This document shows, one piece after another, positions 35,751 through 44,214 of a stretch of 60,055 bases of DNA (position 1 is the stretch's first letter; each line of letters opens with the position of its first letter). Source of the DNA: Chloroflexota bacterium (GTDB taxonomy: Bacteria; Chloroflexota; Dehalococcoidia; SM23-28-2; RBG-16-64-32); NCBI GenBank assembly GCA_022574655.1, contig JACZRQ010000003.1, positions 1-60,055 of the forward strand. Direction: 5' to 3'. The notes beneath the pieces were generated by a model that was not told where the DNA came from, did not search any database, and was given only the letters and a program-made list of their open reading frames with translations. Position numbers and translations under genes: made by a program.

Positions 35751-36896
35751 TTAGTCGAGGCTCCTCAGCCGGCATGTCTCTGGCGGGACATCTGGACGGA
35801 GCGTGTGGAATACCGCAAATTGTAATCTGCCCTCATCGGTCCACTCAGAGTAGCGGACGCTTGCCGTCTGTTCGGGCCGGCACCAGAACACGAGCTTCTC
35901 AACTGCTGGTGGCGCATAGAATGGGCATTTCGGGTCGGTTAGCGACTCGAGGAGTTGGACATGAGCATCCTCTGTGGAGAACGCGCCTGACGCCTCTCCA
36001 ACGTAGTGAAGAGCACCATCCTCGTCGTAAAGTCCTAGGAGCACCGACTCGATTGGCCCCCGGTGCTTCGCCGCCCGTTTACCGCGCCACGGACCGCCGA
36101 ACGTAAATCCCGCCACCACGAACGTTCGTCTGTTGTAGGCCGGGATCTTCAGCCAGGAGCTGGACGCTCGCCCGGGCGAATAGTAACCATCGATCTCCTT
36201 GGCGATGATCCCACCGAGGCCGTGCTGTCGGGCCGCCTCAAAGAGTTCGGTGCCGTCCGTCTCCACGAACTCAGGCACCGTGATACGGTTGCTCGGCCGC
36301 ACGGCTCCAAGTAGCATCTCCTTGCGGCGGCCCAGCGTGTAGGACATCACGGACCTGCCGTCTTGGTAGAGGATATCGAACGCCTGAAACACCAGGTGAG
36401 GAGCAGTCGCGGCGATGTCAATCGCTAGTGGTTCACTCAGGAGTCTCGGCAACAAGGCGTTGAAGCTTGGCTTGTCTTCATCGTTCAGCGCCACGATGAC
36501 TCCGTCCAATGCTGTGCCACCGCGCGACACTCCCTGGTGAAGCCGACCGAGTTCGGGGAAACGATCGGTCACATCTCTGCCGAACGCGTCCTGGATTCGG
36601 ACAGACCTGCCCTCGACGAAGACGATCGCTCGCAGCCCCTCCCAGAGTAGCTCGAAGATATGTGACTCAGAATCGAACGGCTCAGAGGGTCCGGCAGCCA
36701 ACATCGGCGGCATCGTCTTTGGTAGAGTGGGCGGTCGTGAAGAAACCCGCATCGAGCCTTCGTCTGTCCTGGAGTTGCGAGCATTCATCTCGTGGATCGG
36801 TTCTCTTGTCGGATTAGACCGAGTGACATCTGCGGCGAGAGTATCGCTCGCTTCGCCTGAAGTCCAGTTATGCTGTCTAACCGAACTCTGACTCAC
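35751..36896 (-). CDS. ATP-dependent DNA ligase-like protein with degenerate catalytic motifs (putative pseudo-ligase)
   Basis: Aligns by eye along its length to the LIG module of the adjacent LigD, but FELLWEGLR replaces FEPKLDGVR, ALDGVIVAL replaces VLDGEIVAH, GGIIAKE replaces EGLIAKK, WLKIP replaces WLKIK. Start uncertain; internal ATGs exist at codons 37 and 49. Confidence 0.85.
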   Translation of the reverse strand: MSQSSVRQHNWTSGEASDTLAADVTRSNPTREPIHEMNARNSRTDEGSMRVSSRPPTLPKTMPPMLAAGPSEPFDSESHIFELLWEGLRAIVFVEGRSVRIQDAFGRDVTDRFPELGRLHQGVSRGGTALDGVIVALNDEDKPSFNALLPRLLSEPLAIDIAATAPHLVFQAFDILYQDGRSVMSYTLGRRKEMLLGAVRPSNRITVPEFVETDGTELFEAARQHGLGGIIAKEIDGYYSPGRASSSWLKIPAYNRRTFVVAGFTFGGPWRGKRAAKHRGPIESVLLGLYDEDGALHYVGEASGAFSTEDAHVQLLESLTDPKCPFYAPPAVEKLVFWCRPEQTASVRYSEWTDEGRLQFAVFHTLRPDVPPETCRLRSLD

Positions 36897-37291
36897 CTGT
36901 AACCCTCGCCTAACCAGCCATCAATCGGGATAGTTTAGGATACCAATGCGCGCCCTGAGTCTCATTCGCCGCACCCCCGCGGAGCAGGACCAAGGTGCGC
37001 ATACTTCTCTATCCACCACACCTACTCGCGCCATCTAACGGCGCCGGTCCGTATGGATCGTTGCGCCTCGCCCCGAGATAACCTCAACGAGGTCGCGAGC
37101 GATGATATCGACGTGCGATCCGAACCGTCTGGATGACATCCGAGACCGTGACGTCGCCTCGCACTGGCGGGTATAAGATCGTCTTCTTTCGTGAGCGAAG
37201 CTCCTTTTGGAGTGGACTCCTCTGCTGCTAGTCGTAGAATGCATATGGCGTCCGACCCGAATCATCTCGACACTACCAAGGAGATTCCGTC

Positions 37292-38593
37292 TTGAAGGAA
37301 GACCCCGAGTCGAAGGAAAGCCTCACCGTAGTCGACAACCGTACCGGCCTGACATACGAGATACCTATCAAAGATCAGGCCGTCAACGCCTCCGACTTCA
37401 GGAAGATCAAAGAACACGAGAGAGACTTCGGGCTGCTCGTCTACGATCCGTCCTTCGTCAACACCGCATCATGCAGGAGTGCCATTACCTTCATCGACGG
37501 TGATCAAGGTGTCCTCGAATATCGTGGATACCCTATCGAGGAGCTCGCCAAGAAAAGCACTTTCTTGGAGACCGCTTATCTCCTGATCAAGGGAGAACTT
37601 CCCACCTCCGCCGAACTCGATGCGTGGACGAACGAAATCCGTACACACACCTATATGCACGAGAAGATGAAGATGTTCATGGAAGGCTTCCAGTACGATG
37701 CCCACCCGATGGGCATGCTGATCGCGACCGTCGCGGCGATGTCAACAATCTATCGCGACGCCAGGGACGTCACCGATCCAGAGTCGCGGGAAGCCAACAC
37801 CATTCGCCTCATCGCCAAGATGCCGACGGTGGCCGCGTTCACATACCGGCACAACCGTGGACTTCCGTACGTGTACCCGGACAACGATCTTACGTACGTC
37901 GGAAACTTCCTCTCGATGCTCTGGAAGATGGCGGAGCCCCAATACGCGCCCAGCCCAGTCCTCGAGCGAGCAATAGACGTGCTCTTCATTCTCCACGCTG
38001 ACCACGAACAGAACTGCAGCACAAACGCTATGCGCTCGGTGGGAAGTTCGGAGTCTGATCCGTACTCCTCAACCGCTGCGGCGGCCGCCGCCCTCTACGG
38101 TCCGCTGCACGGTGGAGCGAACGAGGCGGTCATCAACATGCTGAATGGCATTGGTGACAAGAAGAACATCCCGGACTTCGTTAGACGTGTTAAGGAAGGT
38201 GAGGGTCTCCTCTGGGGGTTTGGCCACCGCGTTTACAAGAACTACGATCCGCGAGCCGAGATTATCAAGCAGACGGCCGACGAAGTATTCGAGCTCACCG
38301 GGCCGAATCCCCTCCTCGAGATCGCTCTCGAACTCGAGCGCATCGCACTCGAGGATGACTACTTCATCGAGCGAAAGCTCTACCCCAACGTCGACTTCTA
38401 CTCCGGAATCATCTATCAGGCGCTTGGCTTCCCAGTCGATATGTTCCCGGCGCTCTTCGCGATTCCGCGTACGGCAGGTTGGCTGGCACAATGGAGGGAG
38501 ATGTTAGAGGACAAGGAGCGGAAGATCGCGAGGCCGCGACAGTTATTCGTCGGAGAGTCTCGGCGCCCGTACGTGCCAATGGATCAACGCTAA
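37292..38593 (+). CDS. gltA: Citrate synthase
   Basis: TTG start with GGAG upstream; LEYRGYPIEELAKKSTFLETAYLLIKGELPT, LHADHEQNCSTNAMRSVGSS, GPLHGGANEAV, GFGHRVYKNYDPRA, IERKLYPNVDFYSGIIYQALG. Confidence 0.95.
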   Translation: MKEDPESKESLTVVDNRTGLTYEIPIKDQAVNASDFRKIKEHERDFGLLVYDPSFVNTASCRSAITFIDGDQGVLEYRGYPIEELAKKSTFLETAYLLIKGELPTSAELDAWTNEIRTHTYMHEKMKMFMEGFQYDAHPMGMLIATVAAMSTIYRDARDVTDPESREANTIRLIAKMPTVAAFTYRHNRGLPYVYPDNDLTYVGNFLSMLWKMAEPQYAPSPVLERAIDVLFILHADHEQNCSTNAMRSVGSSESDPYSSTAAAAAALYGPLHGGANEAVINMLNGIGDKKNIPDFVRRVKEGEGLLWGFGHRVYKNYDPRAEIIKQTADEVFELTGPNPLLEIALELERIALEDDYFIERKLYPNVDFYSGIIYQALGFPVDMFPALFAIPRTAGWLAQWREMLEDKERKIARPRQLFVGESRRPYVPMDQR

Positions 38594-38608
38594 CGACAAG
38601 GAGAACTA

Positions 38609-39484
38609 ATGACTGACCAGATGACTGGTAAGACCTGTATCGTCAGCGGAGCGAGTTCCGGGATCGGACTAGAGACAGCAGTTGGGCTGGCGAAGCTTGG
38701 CGCATTAGTCGTCATGACAAGCCGCAACCAGGCGAAGGGCGAATCGGCCCTCACCTATGTGAAGAATCGATCCGGAAGCGATAACGTTGAGTTGATGCTC
38801 GTGGACTTTGCTTCGCTGGCGTCTATTCGTGGCTTCGTTGAAGAGTTCAAGATGGGTCACGACCGGTTGGACGTCCTCGTTAATAACGCTGGCGGCATAA
38901 ACACAAGCCGCTCCGAGACCTTGGATGGCTTCGAGACCACGTTCGGCGTAAACCATCTCGGCTACTTCCTTCTCACGAACCTGCTGCTGGATATGTTGAA
39001 GACCAGCGCACCCTCACGCGTCGTCAGCGTAAGTTCGAGGGCACACTTACGCCCGAAAGGGATGAACTTCGACGACCTGAACTCGGAGCAGAGCTTCAGC
39101 GCCATGGGGTCATACGGGGAGTCGAAGCTTGCCAATGTACTCTTCACCTACGAGCTTTCGCGTCGTCTTGAGGGCACTGGCGTCACCGCGAACTGTCTGC
39201 ACCCAGGCGTCGTTCGCTCGGGTTTCGCGCAGAACAACGGCGGCCTCGTCGCCTTGGCGGTTAAGGCCTTCTACACGCTTGGGAGGCCATTCACCAAGTC
39301 CAGCGTTCAGGGCGCCCAGACGTCGATCTATCTCGCTTCGTCGCCGGAGCTCGAGGGTGTGACGGGCAAGTACTTCGATAACAGCGCGGAGACGCCGTCC
39401 AGCCGGGCCTCACACGATGAAGAAGAGCAGAGGCGGCTGTGGGAGATTAGCGAGCAAATGACCGGGCTCGTCGTTTCAGCCTAG
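38609..39484 (+). CDS. Short-chain dehydrogenase/reductase
   Basis: CIVSGASSGIGLETAVGLAK, DVLVNNAGGIN, YGESKLANVLFTYEL (YxxxK). Confidence 0.93.
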   Translation: MTDQMTGKTCIVSGASSGIGLETAVGLAKLGALVVMTSRNQAKGESALTYVKNRSGSDNVELMLVDFASLASIRGFVEEFKMGHDRLDVLVNNAGGINTSRSETLDGFETTFGVNHLGYFLLTNLLLDMLKTSAPSRVVSVSSRAHLRPKGMNFDDLNSEQSFSAMGSYGESKLANVLFTYELSRRLEGTGVTANCLHPGVVRSGFAQNNGGLVALAVKAFYTLGRPFTKSSVQGAQTSIYLASSPELEGVTGKYFDNSAETPSSRASHDEEEQRRLWEISEQMTGLVVSA

Positions 39485-39642
39485 TACTCTTGCCGCGCCC
39501 AAGGTTCTCGTCCGAGGTCATGAAGGGACGTCGATACACCGTCGTACTCTAACGGAACACGCCAGAAAATGCTCTAGATAAGGCGTCCCGTGTGTCAGTG
39601 CTATGATGTCAGCCGCCGGGAAAGGCACACAAGGAGGAAATC

Positions 39643-40467
39643 GTGGCTAACCGCTTTACCATCGGCGACCTTGAAGTCTTAGTTGTCTCGGACGGCGAGG
39701 CAAAGGCGCCCGGCACCGTCTACTTTCCCGCCAGTACCAACGAGCAGTGGGAGCGGCACAAGCGCTGGCTGGACCACGAAGGCAACGTCGTTTTTCCCTT
39801 CACCTGTTTCCTGATCCGCTCCGGCGATCGCCGGGTGCTGATCGACACTGGCCTTGGGCCGGCGAAGATGTTCGTCTTCACTGGCGGTGCGCTCATGGAT
39901 GAACTGGCGTCTGCAGGCGTCAAGCCTGAAGACATCGACACCGTCTTCCTCACCCACCTTCACGTGGACCACTGCGGCAACGTCGCCCTGCCCTCGAACG
40001 GCAAGATGACAGCCGCCTTCCCAAACGCGACCTATCGCTGGACGACCGCCGAGCACGAGTTCTGGAAGGATAAGTCCGACATACCGAATCAGGAAATTGA
40101 TCTGCCAGGCATGTTCGAAGCCGTCGCGGGGCGCTTCGAGGCCGCCGACGACGGTGCCGTGATCGCACCCGGCATCAACGTGATGTCCCTCCCCGGACAC
40201 ACTCCTGGACACGCTGGCGTCATCCTCTCTTCGGGCGGCCAGCGAGCGTTCGTGCTCGGTGACGCCATCAGTTGCCCGGTACAACTCGAGGAGACCGAGT
40301 GGTCAGGCATGGGCGACATGGACCCGAAACTCGCTCGCCAATCGCAAGAGGTGGTGCTGCGGGAGGCGGAGGGGGACAACTCGCTCGTTGGCGCCGCCCA
40401 CTTCCCCGGCCTCACTTTCGGCCGGGTTCTACGCGGCGATGGCCGGCGCTACTGGGAGGCTTCGTAG
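39643..40467 (+). CDS. MBL-fold metallo-hydrolase
   Basis: VFLTHLHVDHCGNVALPS (HxHxDH), SLPGHTPGHAGVIL, FVLGDAISCPVQ; GTG start with AGGAGG RBS. Confidence 0.92.
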   Translation: MANRFTIGDLEVLVVSDGEAKAPGTVYFPASTNEQWERHKRWLDHEGNVVFPFTCFLIRSGDRRVLIDTGLGPAKMFVFTGGALMDELASAGVKPEDIDTVFLTHLHVDHCGNVALPSNGKMTAAFPNATYRWTTAEHEFWKDKSDIPNQEIDLPGMFEAVAGRFEAADDGAVIAPGINVMSLPGHTPGHAGVILSSGGQRAFVLGDAISCPVQLEETEWSGMGDMDPKLARQSQEVVLREAEGDNSLVGAAHFPGLTFGRVLRGDGRRYWEAS

Positions 40468-40539
40468 GCTTCCCAATCGAAACGTAGTTCGGTATTATTC
40501 TGCTCGGAGCGGGTTCGACCCGCTCCATGTCACACTCAG

Positions 40540-40628
40540 GCCGAAGTGGCGGAACTGGTAGACGCGGCAGACTCAAAATCTGCTGGGGTGTAAGCCTCGT
40601 GTCGGTTCGAGTCCGACCTTCGGCACCA
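40540..40628 (+). tRNA. tRNA-Leu (anticodon CAA), CCA encoded
   Basis: gccgaagtggcggaactggtagacgcggcagactcaaaatctgctggggtgtaagcctcgtgtcggttcgagtccgaccttcggcacca with long variable arm. Confidence 0.95.
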
Positions 40629-40821
40629 TCCTTCAACCGACCTAGTACTGTAGCGGCGCGATTCGTAACGATCTGAGGGCCCCTAGCCGTCCTACTTAGA
40701 TGTAACGTGCGCCATCCGTTACAATGCGACAGGATGTCTCGGGAGCGTAAAGTGTGCTGCGGACACGACCCTCGGAGGTCGAATCTCAGCGTTCGACAAC
40801 GGACAACAGAATAAGGCCGAA

Positions 40822-40895
40822 TGCCGAGTAGTGTAACGGTAGCACACGGGACTTTGAATCCTTTAGTCCAGGTTCGAATCCTGGCTCGGCAGCCA
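40822..40895 (+). tRNA. tRNA-Gln (anticodon TTG), CCA encoded
   Basis: tgccgagtagtgtaacggtagcacacgggactttgaatcctttagtccaggttcgaatcctggctcggcagcca; acceptor tgccgag/ctcggca. Confidence 0.94.
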
Positions 40896-40912
40896 GCAGA
40901 TGTCTCACACGC

Positions 40913-40987
40913 TCCCCGGTAGCTCAATGGTAGAGCGAGCGGCTGTTAACCGCTAGGTTGCAAGTTCGAGTCTTGCCCGGGGAGCCA
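40913..40987 (+). tRNA. tRNA-Asn (anticodon GTT), CCA encoded
   Basis: tccccggtagctcaatggtagagcgagcggctgttaaccgctaggttgcaagttcgagtcttgcccggggagcca; acceptor tccccgg/ccgggga. Confidence 0.96.
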
Positions 40988-41045
40988 ATCGCTTTCTGTA
41001 GGTACGAAATCCGCTCGAAGCGCCTCCAGTACAGGGAGGTTATCC

Positions 41046-41315
41046 ATGCAAACAGCGGGCGGTTTGTCGGGCCTTGTCAGGAGCTTTGAACTGGCCCTGA
41101 GGGTCGAGGGATTGCAGCCCTCTACCAATTGCCATTACGTCAGAGATGTGACGGGGTTCGCGAGCTCAGTTGGCGAGTGCCGTCCCCGTCGGATCAAGGT
41201 CGTGGACATCCGGCAGTACGTGCTCTCGTATCAAGTCGGTCATGCCCCAAAGACAGTGCGTGAGACGTAGCTGGCCCTGCGCCGCGTGTTCTCCCTCGCT
41301 AGTAGATCAGAATCA
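41046..41315 (+). pseudogene. Truncated tyrosine recombinase/phage integrase (N-terminal SAM-like core-binding domain only)
   Basis: RBS GGGAGG then MQTAGGLSGLVRSFELALRVEGLQPSTNCHYVRDVTGFASSVGECRPRRIKVVDIRQYVLSYQVGHAPKTVRET*LALRRVFSLASRS. Similarity continues past an in-frame TAG (41268-41270) and is then lost into the fabH-like gene; no catalytic domain. Confidence 0.6.
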
Positions 41316-42285
41316 TACCTCCCGCGGTAAACCCTGTTGCGCCTCCGATGAGAAGCACTCGGTCGCCTCGCCTCACCGTCCCATTCGACACCAACTCCGC
41401 CAAGCCTATGGGAATTGTAGCCGCAGCTTGATTCCCATAATCAGAGTTGATGTGCACCTTTGTCGCGTCAACGCCAAACTTCTTTTGGACGCTGCGGATC
41501 ATTCGTGGGATCACCTGATGAGGAATAATGTGGTCAATCTCTTCCGCTGTACAGTCTGCCTCTTGAAGCAGGACATCCACCACCGCTGGCAGATACCGCG
41601 AAGCCAACCGGAGTGCCAGCGCTCCATCCATGCGGAAGAACTTCATGTCTGGTGTGAAGTGCGGATCGTCTGGGAGATACCTCAAGCCTCCCCCCTTCAG
41701 CGTCGCTACCTCTAGGTTGCGGCCCAGCGCCTCCGTTTTGATGTAGCTGGCCTCAATTTGACTGGGCCCCAACGTAGGCACCACCAGGGCTGCAGCCGCC
41801 CCGTCGCCGAGCACGATGCTCGATGAGGGATCATCGTAGTCGATCGCCCGGGACGTCTGCTCAGAAGTGACAATTAGGATTGACTTCCGCTTGCCCGATC
41901 GGATGTAGAGATCTGCGATCTCTAGGGCGTTGATGAACGACTGACATCCAACATCTACGTACAGGCACTGGACATCGGGGACACCAAGACGGTTTGCGTA
42001 GATCATAGCGTCTGTGGGGATGCCTTGGTCCCTGGAGCAGGCGGCCGCGATAATCAGGTCGACATCTTGCGCCGGGATCCCCGCTTCTCGAAATACCATC
42101 TGCGCTGCCTTGACTCCCATCTCGGTAGGAAACTCACACGAATTCGCTCGGCGGCGAGATCTCAGCCCTGTCTTGGCTTCGATGGACCCCTTGGGAAGAC
42201 CAAAACGGTCCTCAAAGAACTGATTTGGGACAGCTGTGGCCGGGACATAAGCTTTGATGGCTGCGATCTGGGAACTAGGCTGCAT
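41299..42285 (-). CDS. 3-oxoacyl-ACP synthase III (FabH/KAS III-like thiolase-fold)
   Basis: Cys-His-Asn triad contexts VDVGCQSFINAL, DHIIPHQVIPRMI, INSDYGNQAAATIPIGL; SIVLGDGAAAALV. Confidence 0.88.
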   Translation of the reverse strand: MQPSSQIAAIKAYVPATAVPNQFFEDRFGLPKGSIEAKTGLRSRRRANSCEFPTEMGVKAAQMVFREAGIPAQDVDLIIAAACSRDQGIPTDAMIYANRLGVPDVQCLYVDVGCQSFINALEIADLYIRSGKRKSILIVTSEQTSRAIDYDDPSSSIVLGDGAAAALVVPTLGPSQIEASYIKTEALGRNLEVATLKGGGLRYLPDDPHFTPDMKFFRMDGALALRLASRYLPAVVDVLLQEADCTAEEIDHIIPHQVIPRMIRSVQKKFGVDATKVHINSDYGNQAAATIPIGLAELVSNGTVRRGDRVLLIGGATGFTAGGMILIY

Positions 42286-42851
42286 GTGTCCTCTCCTGTT
42301 AATCTTTTGAGTCTGGCATCATCGTTGGCACAGGGCCCTCGGCTTGAGGTGGAGTCGGTACGGCATCCCTCAGGTCGACGAGGACGCGGTTCGGCTTGCT
42401 TTCGCGCGGCCCCGTTGTTGATCGCCTCAATTTTCTCACGGCTGCGGCGACGATCCTCACGGCAGCGCTGAACGACGAACTCCTACATCGCCATTATGTT
42501 ACTGACGACCAGTGGTATCCTTCTCCCAGCGTCCAGCAAGCGATGTTCACCCCGTCCTTCGTCTTCGGGTTCTGGATGCGTAGCTCTATAGCGGTCATTC
42601 TACGCCATCGCCCCCGAGCTAGGCAGCCTTCGTCCCGCCAACTAAATGATGGGCACGTTTCCGTGTCTGGATAGCGTTTCAATGTGAACGGCAATCAGAA
42701 TCGGCGTTCCCTGTACCTCCTTACGTAGTCCACGTTCGCCGCCGGTGAGGAGAACAAGGGATCACGCCTCATCGGCTGTGACCCCCGTCATAACCGGCAC
42801 ACCCTCGCGCTCGGCAAGATGGAGCCATGGACCGTCAGTAGGAGGACTGTC

Positions 42852-43088
42852 ATGGATTACGAGTTCGAGCGCCAAGCACTAATGGCCGACAGAAGGTGTG
42901 AGCTGGCACACCTCCACCGAGTTGCCGAAGCGCGGGGTCGCAAGCCGCGTGATCCAGCGGAACGTGGTGGACAAGAGGGCTCATCAAAGTTGAACACTCG
43001 CGTGGCCTTCTTCCAGTTGACGACTATGTTTGCGGCGCTTGGGTTGGTCGTGTCTCCTGGTGTAAATCCCAGTACGAACCCTAACTAG
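42852..43088 (+). CDS. Small hypothetical protein (78 aa)
   Basis: ATG preceded by AGGAGG at good spacing; MDYEFERQALMADRRCELAHLHRVAEARGRKPRD..., no recognised domain. Confidence 0.35.
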   Translation: MDYEFERQALMADRRCELAHLHRVAEARGRKPRDPAERGGQEGSSKLNTRVAFFQLTTMFAALGLVVSPGVNPSTNPN

Positions 43089-43165
43089 TCTTCGTCAGAG
43101 CCTGTACCTCTATCACCCCTTTCCGCGGCTGAGGAGAAAATGGACCCCGTGCGTAAATGACCCGA

Positions 43166-43193
43166 TTGACGCGCTTTTCAAGTTGACTATAAT
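43166..43193 (+). promoter_or_regulatory. Sigma70-like promoter: TTGACG - 16 nt - TATAAT
   Basis: ttgacg(43166-43171)cgcttttcaagttgac tataat(43188-43193), near-consensus, upstream of the exported cupredoxin gene. Confidence 0.55.
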
Positions 43194-43221
43194 GGCAGGT
43201 ACGCATAGGGGGTGTTGGATA

Positions 43222-43932
43222 GTGATATCAGCGCGGCTGCCTGCGGGTGTCGCCGTGGTTTTGTTGGCCGTTGTGATCGCGGCGCTCGGCGCTGGTCGTT
43301 CTCAAGCGGCTACCATTGACGTCGCTATCGGCGATCTGTGGTTCTGTACGCCTGCCTTCGAGTTCGGCGAGTGTGAGAACGACAGTCTCGGAACGACCAT
43401 CTTCGTCGGCGACATCGTAACGTGGACAAAAACCACGTTCATGACCCATACGGTGAGCGAGTGTACCGACGACACGTTCAGTAGTTGCGACGATGGTTTC
43501 CAGTCGGGGCTGATAGGCGGTCCCACTGGATCGTTCTCCAAGCTTTTCGGCCACGACGACACCTTCTACTACAGATGTAATCTCCATCCAACCCAGATGA
43601 GAGGTCGTATCGTTGTGATTGCTCAGCCAACAGACAGGGACGGCGACACTATCATCGATGAGTTGGACCCTGACGATGATAACGACGGCATTCTTGACGA
43701 TGATGATGACTGTCCGTTTCTAGCTGGCGTCCCTGAGCTGAACGGATGCCCTCCCCCCGGCCCACCTGTGGCGGTCGGCGGCACCGCTGGCCTACTGGAC
43801 GCCGATGACACCGCACCCACCGCAAGCGAACCGCGGAGCGACAACATCGGCATCCTCGCGGCCCTCGCAGGCGTCGTCGGAGCCACGCTCATCGCTGGCG
43901 GATGGTACGCCCGTCGGCGCGTCTTTGAATAA
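43222..43932 (+). CDS. Secreted, membrane-anchored cupredoxin (plastocyanin-like) with thrombospondin-3-like calcium repeats
   Basis: Signal peptide VISARLPAGVAVVLLAVVIAALGAGRSQA; type-1 copper ligands THTV...YYRCNLHPTQM; DRDGDTIIDELDPDDDNDGILDDDDDCP repeats; C-term TM followed by RRR. GTG start at 43222 preferred over the track TTG at 43183, which lies inside the promoter. Confidence 0.78.
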   Translation: MISARLPAGVAVVLLAVVIAALGAGRSQAATIDVAIGDLWFCTPAFEFGECENDSLGTTIFVGDIVTWTKTTFMTHTVSECTDDTFSSCDDGFQSGLIGGPTGSFSKLFGHDDTFYYRCNLHPTQMRGRIVVIAQPTDRDGDTIIDELDPDDDNDGILDDDDDCPFLAGVPELNGCPPPGPPVAVGGTAGLLDADDTAPTASEPRSDNIGILAALAGVVGATLIAGGWYARRRVFE

Positions 43933-43938
43933 CTACGA

Positions 43939-43967
43939 CCCCCTTGGCGCCACGCGGGGGGCGTTTT
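43939..43967 (+). terminator. Possible Rho-independent terminator
   Basis: CCCCC...GGGGGG hairpin followed by GCGTTTT just after the cupredoxin stop. Confidence 0.4.
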
Positions 43968-44214
43968 GATAGACCACTCTCGGTAACGTCCCCCGTGTGG
44001 TGTCTAGCCATCTCCTCGGGGACCTGCCGGCTAGCGAAAAGAATGGGCAGAAAGAGCGAACCCCGCGCCGCTAGTCACTGCGGGGCAATGGCGCCAAGGC
44101 GCGTCCACGATCAGTCGATCGGCAACGTTGAGGCATCGGCAGGGGTCTCGCTCGCCGTCGTAACTCATGCTAAGGGCGTTCGGGTGACATCCGTAGTGCT
44201 AGGATAGTTCTGCC

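Noticed and set aside
37035-37265. 76-aa Arg/Ser-rich minus-strand ORF
   Set aside because: Composition typical of chance ORF in GC-rich intergenic DNA.
40540-40987. Possible attL/attR direct repeat of a tRNA 3' end flanking the integrase remnant
   Set aside because: No second copy of the tRNA-Asn or tRNA-Gln 3' end found by eye within the window; left as a check, not a claim.
40412-41128. Minus-strand ORFs 40412-40927 and 40946-41128 (GAEGRTRTDTRLTPQQILSLPRLPVPPLR; GQDSNLQPSG)
   Set aside because: Antisense readthrough of or alongside the tRNA-Leu/Gln/Asn cluster; well-known false-positive peptide patterns.
42396-42674. 92-aa plus-strand ORF in the sparse region
   Set aside because: No convincing RBS, domain or codon-bias support; left unannotated.
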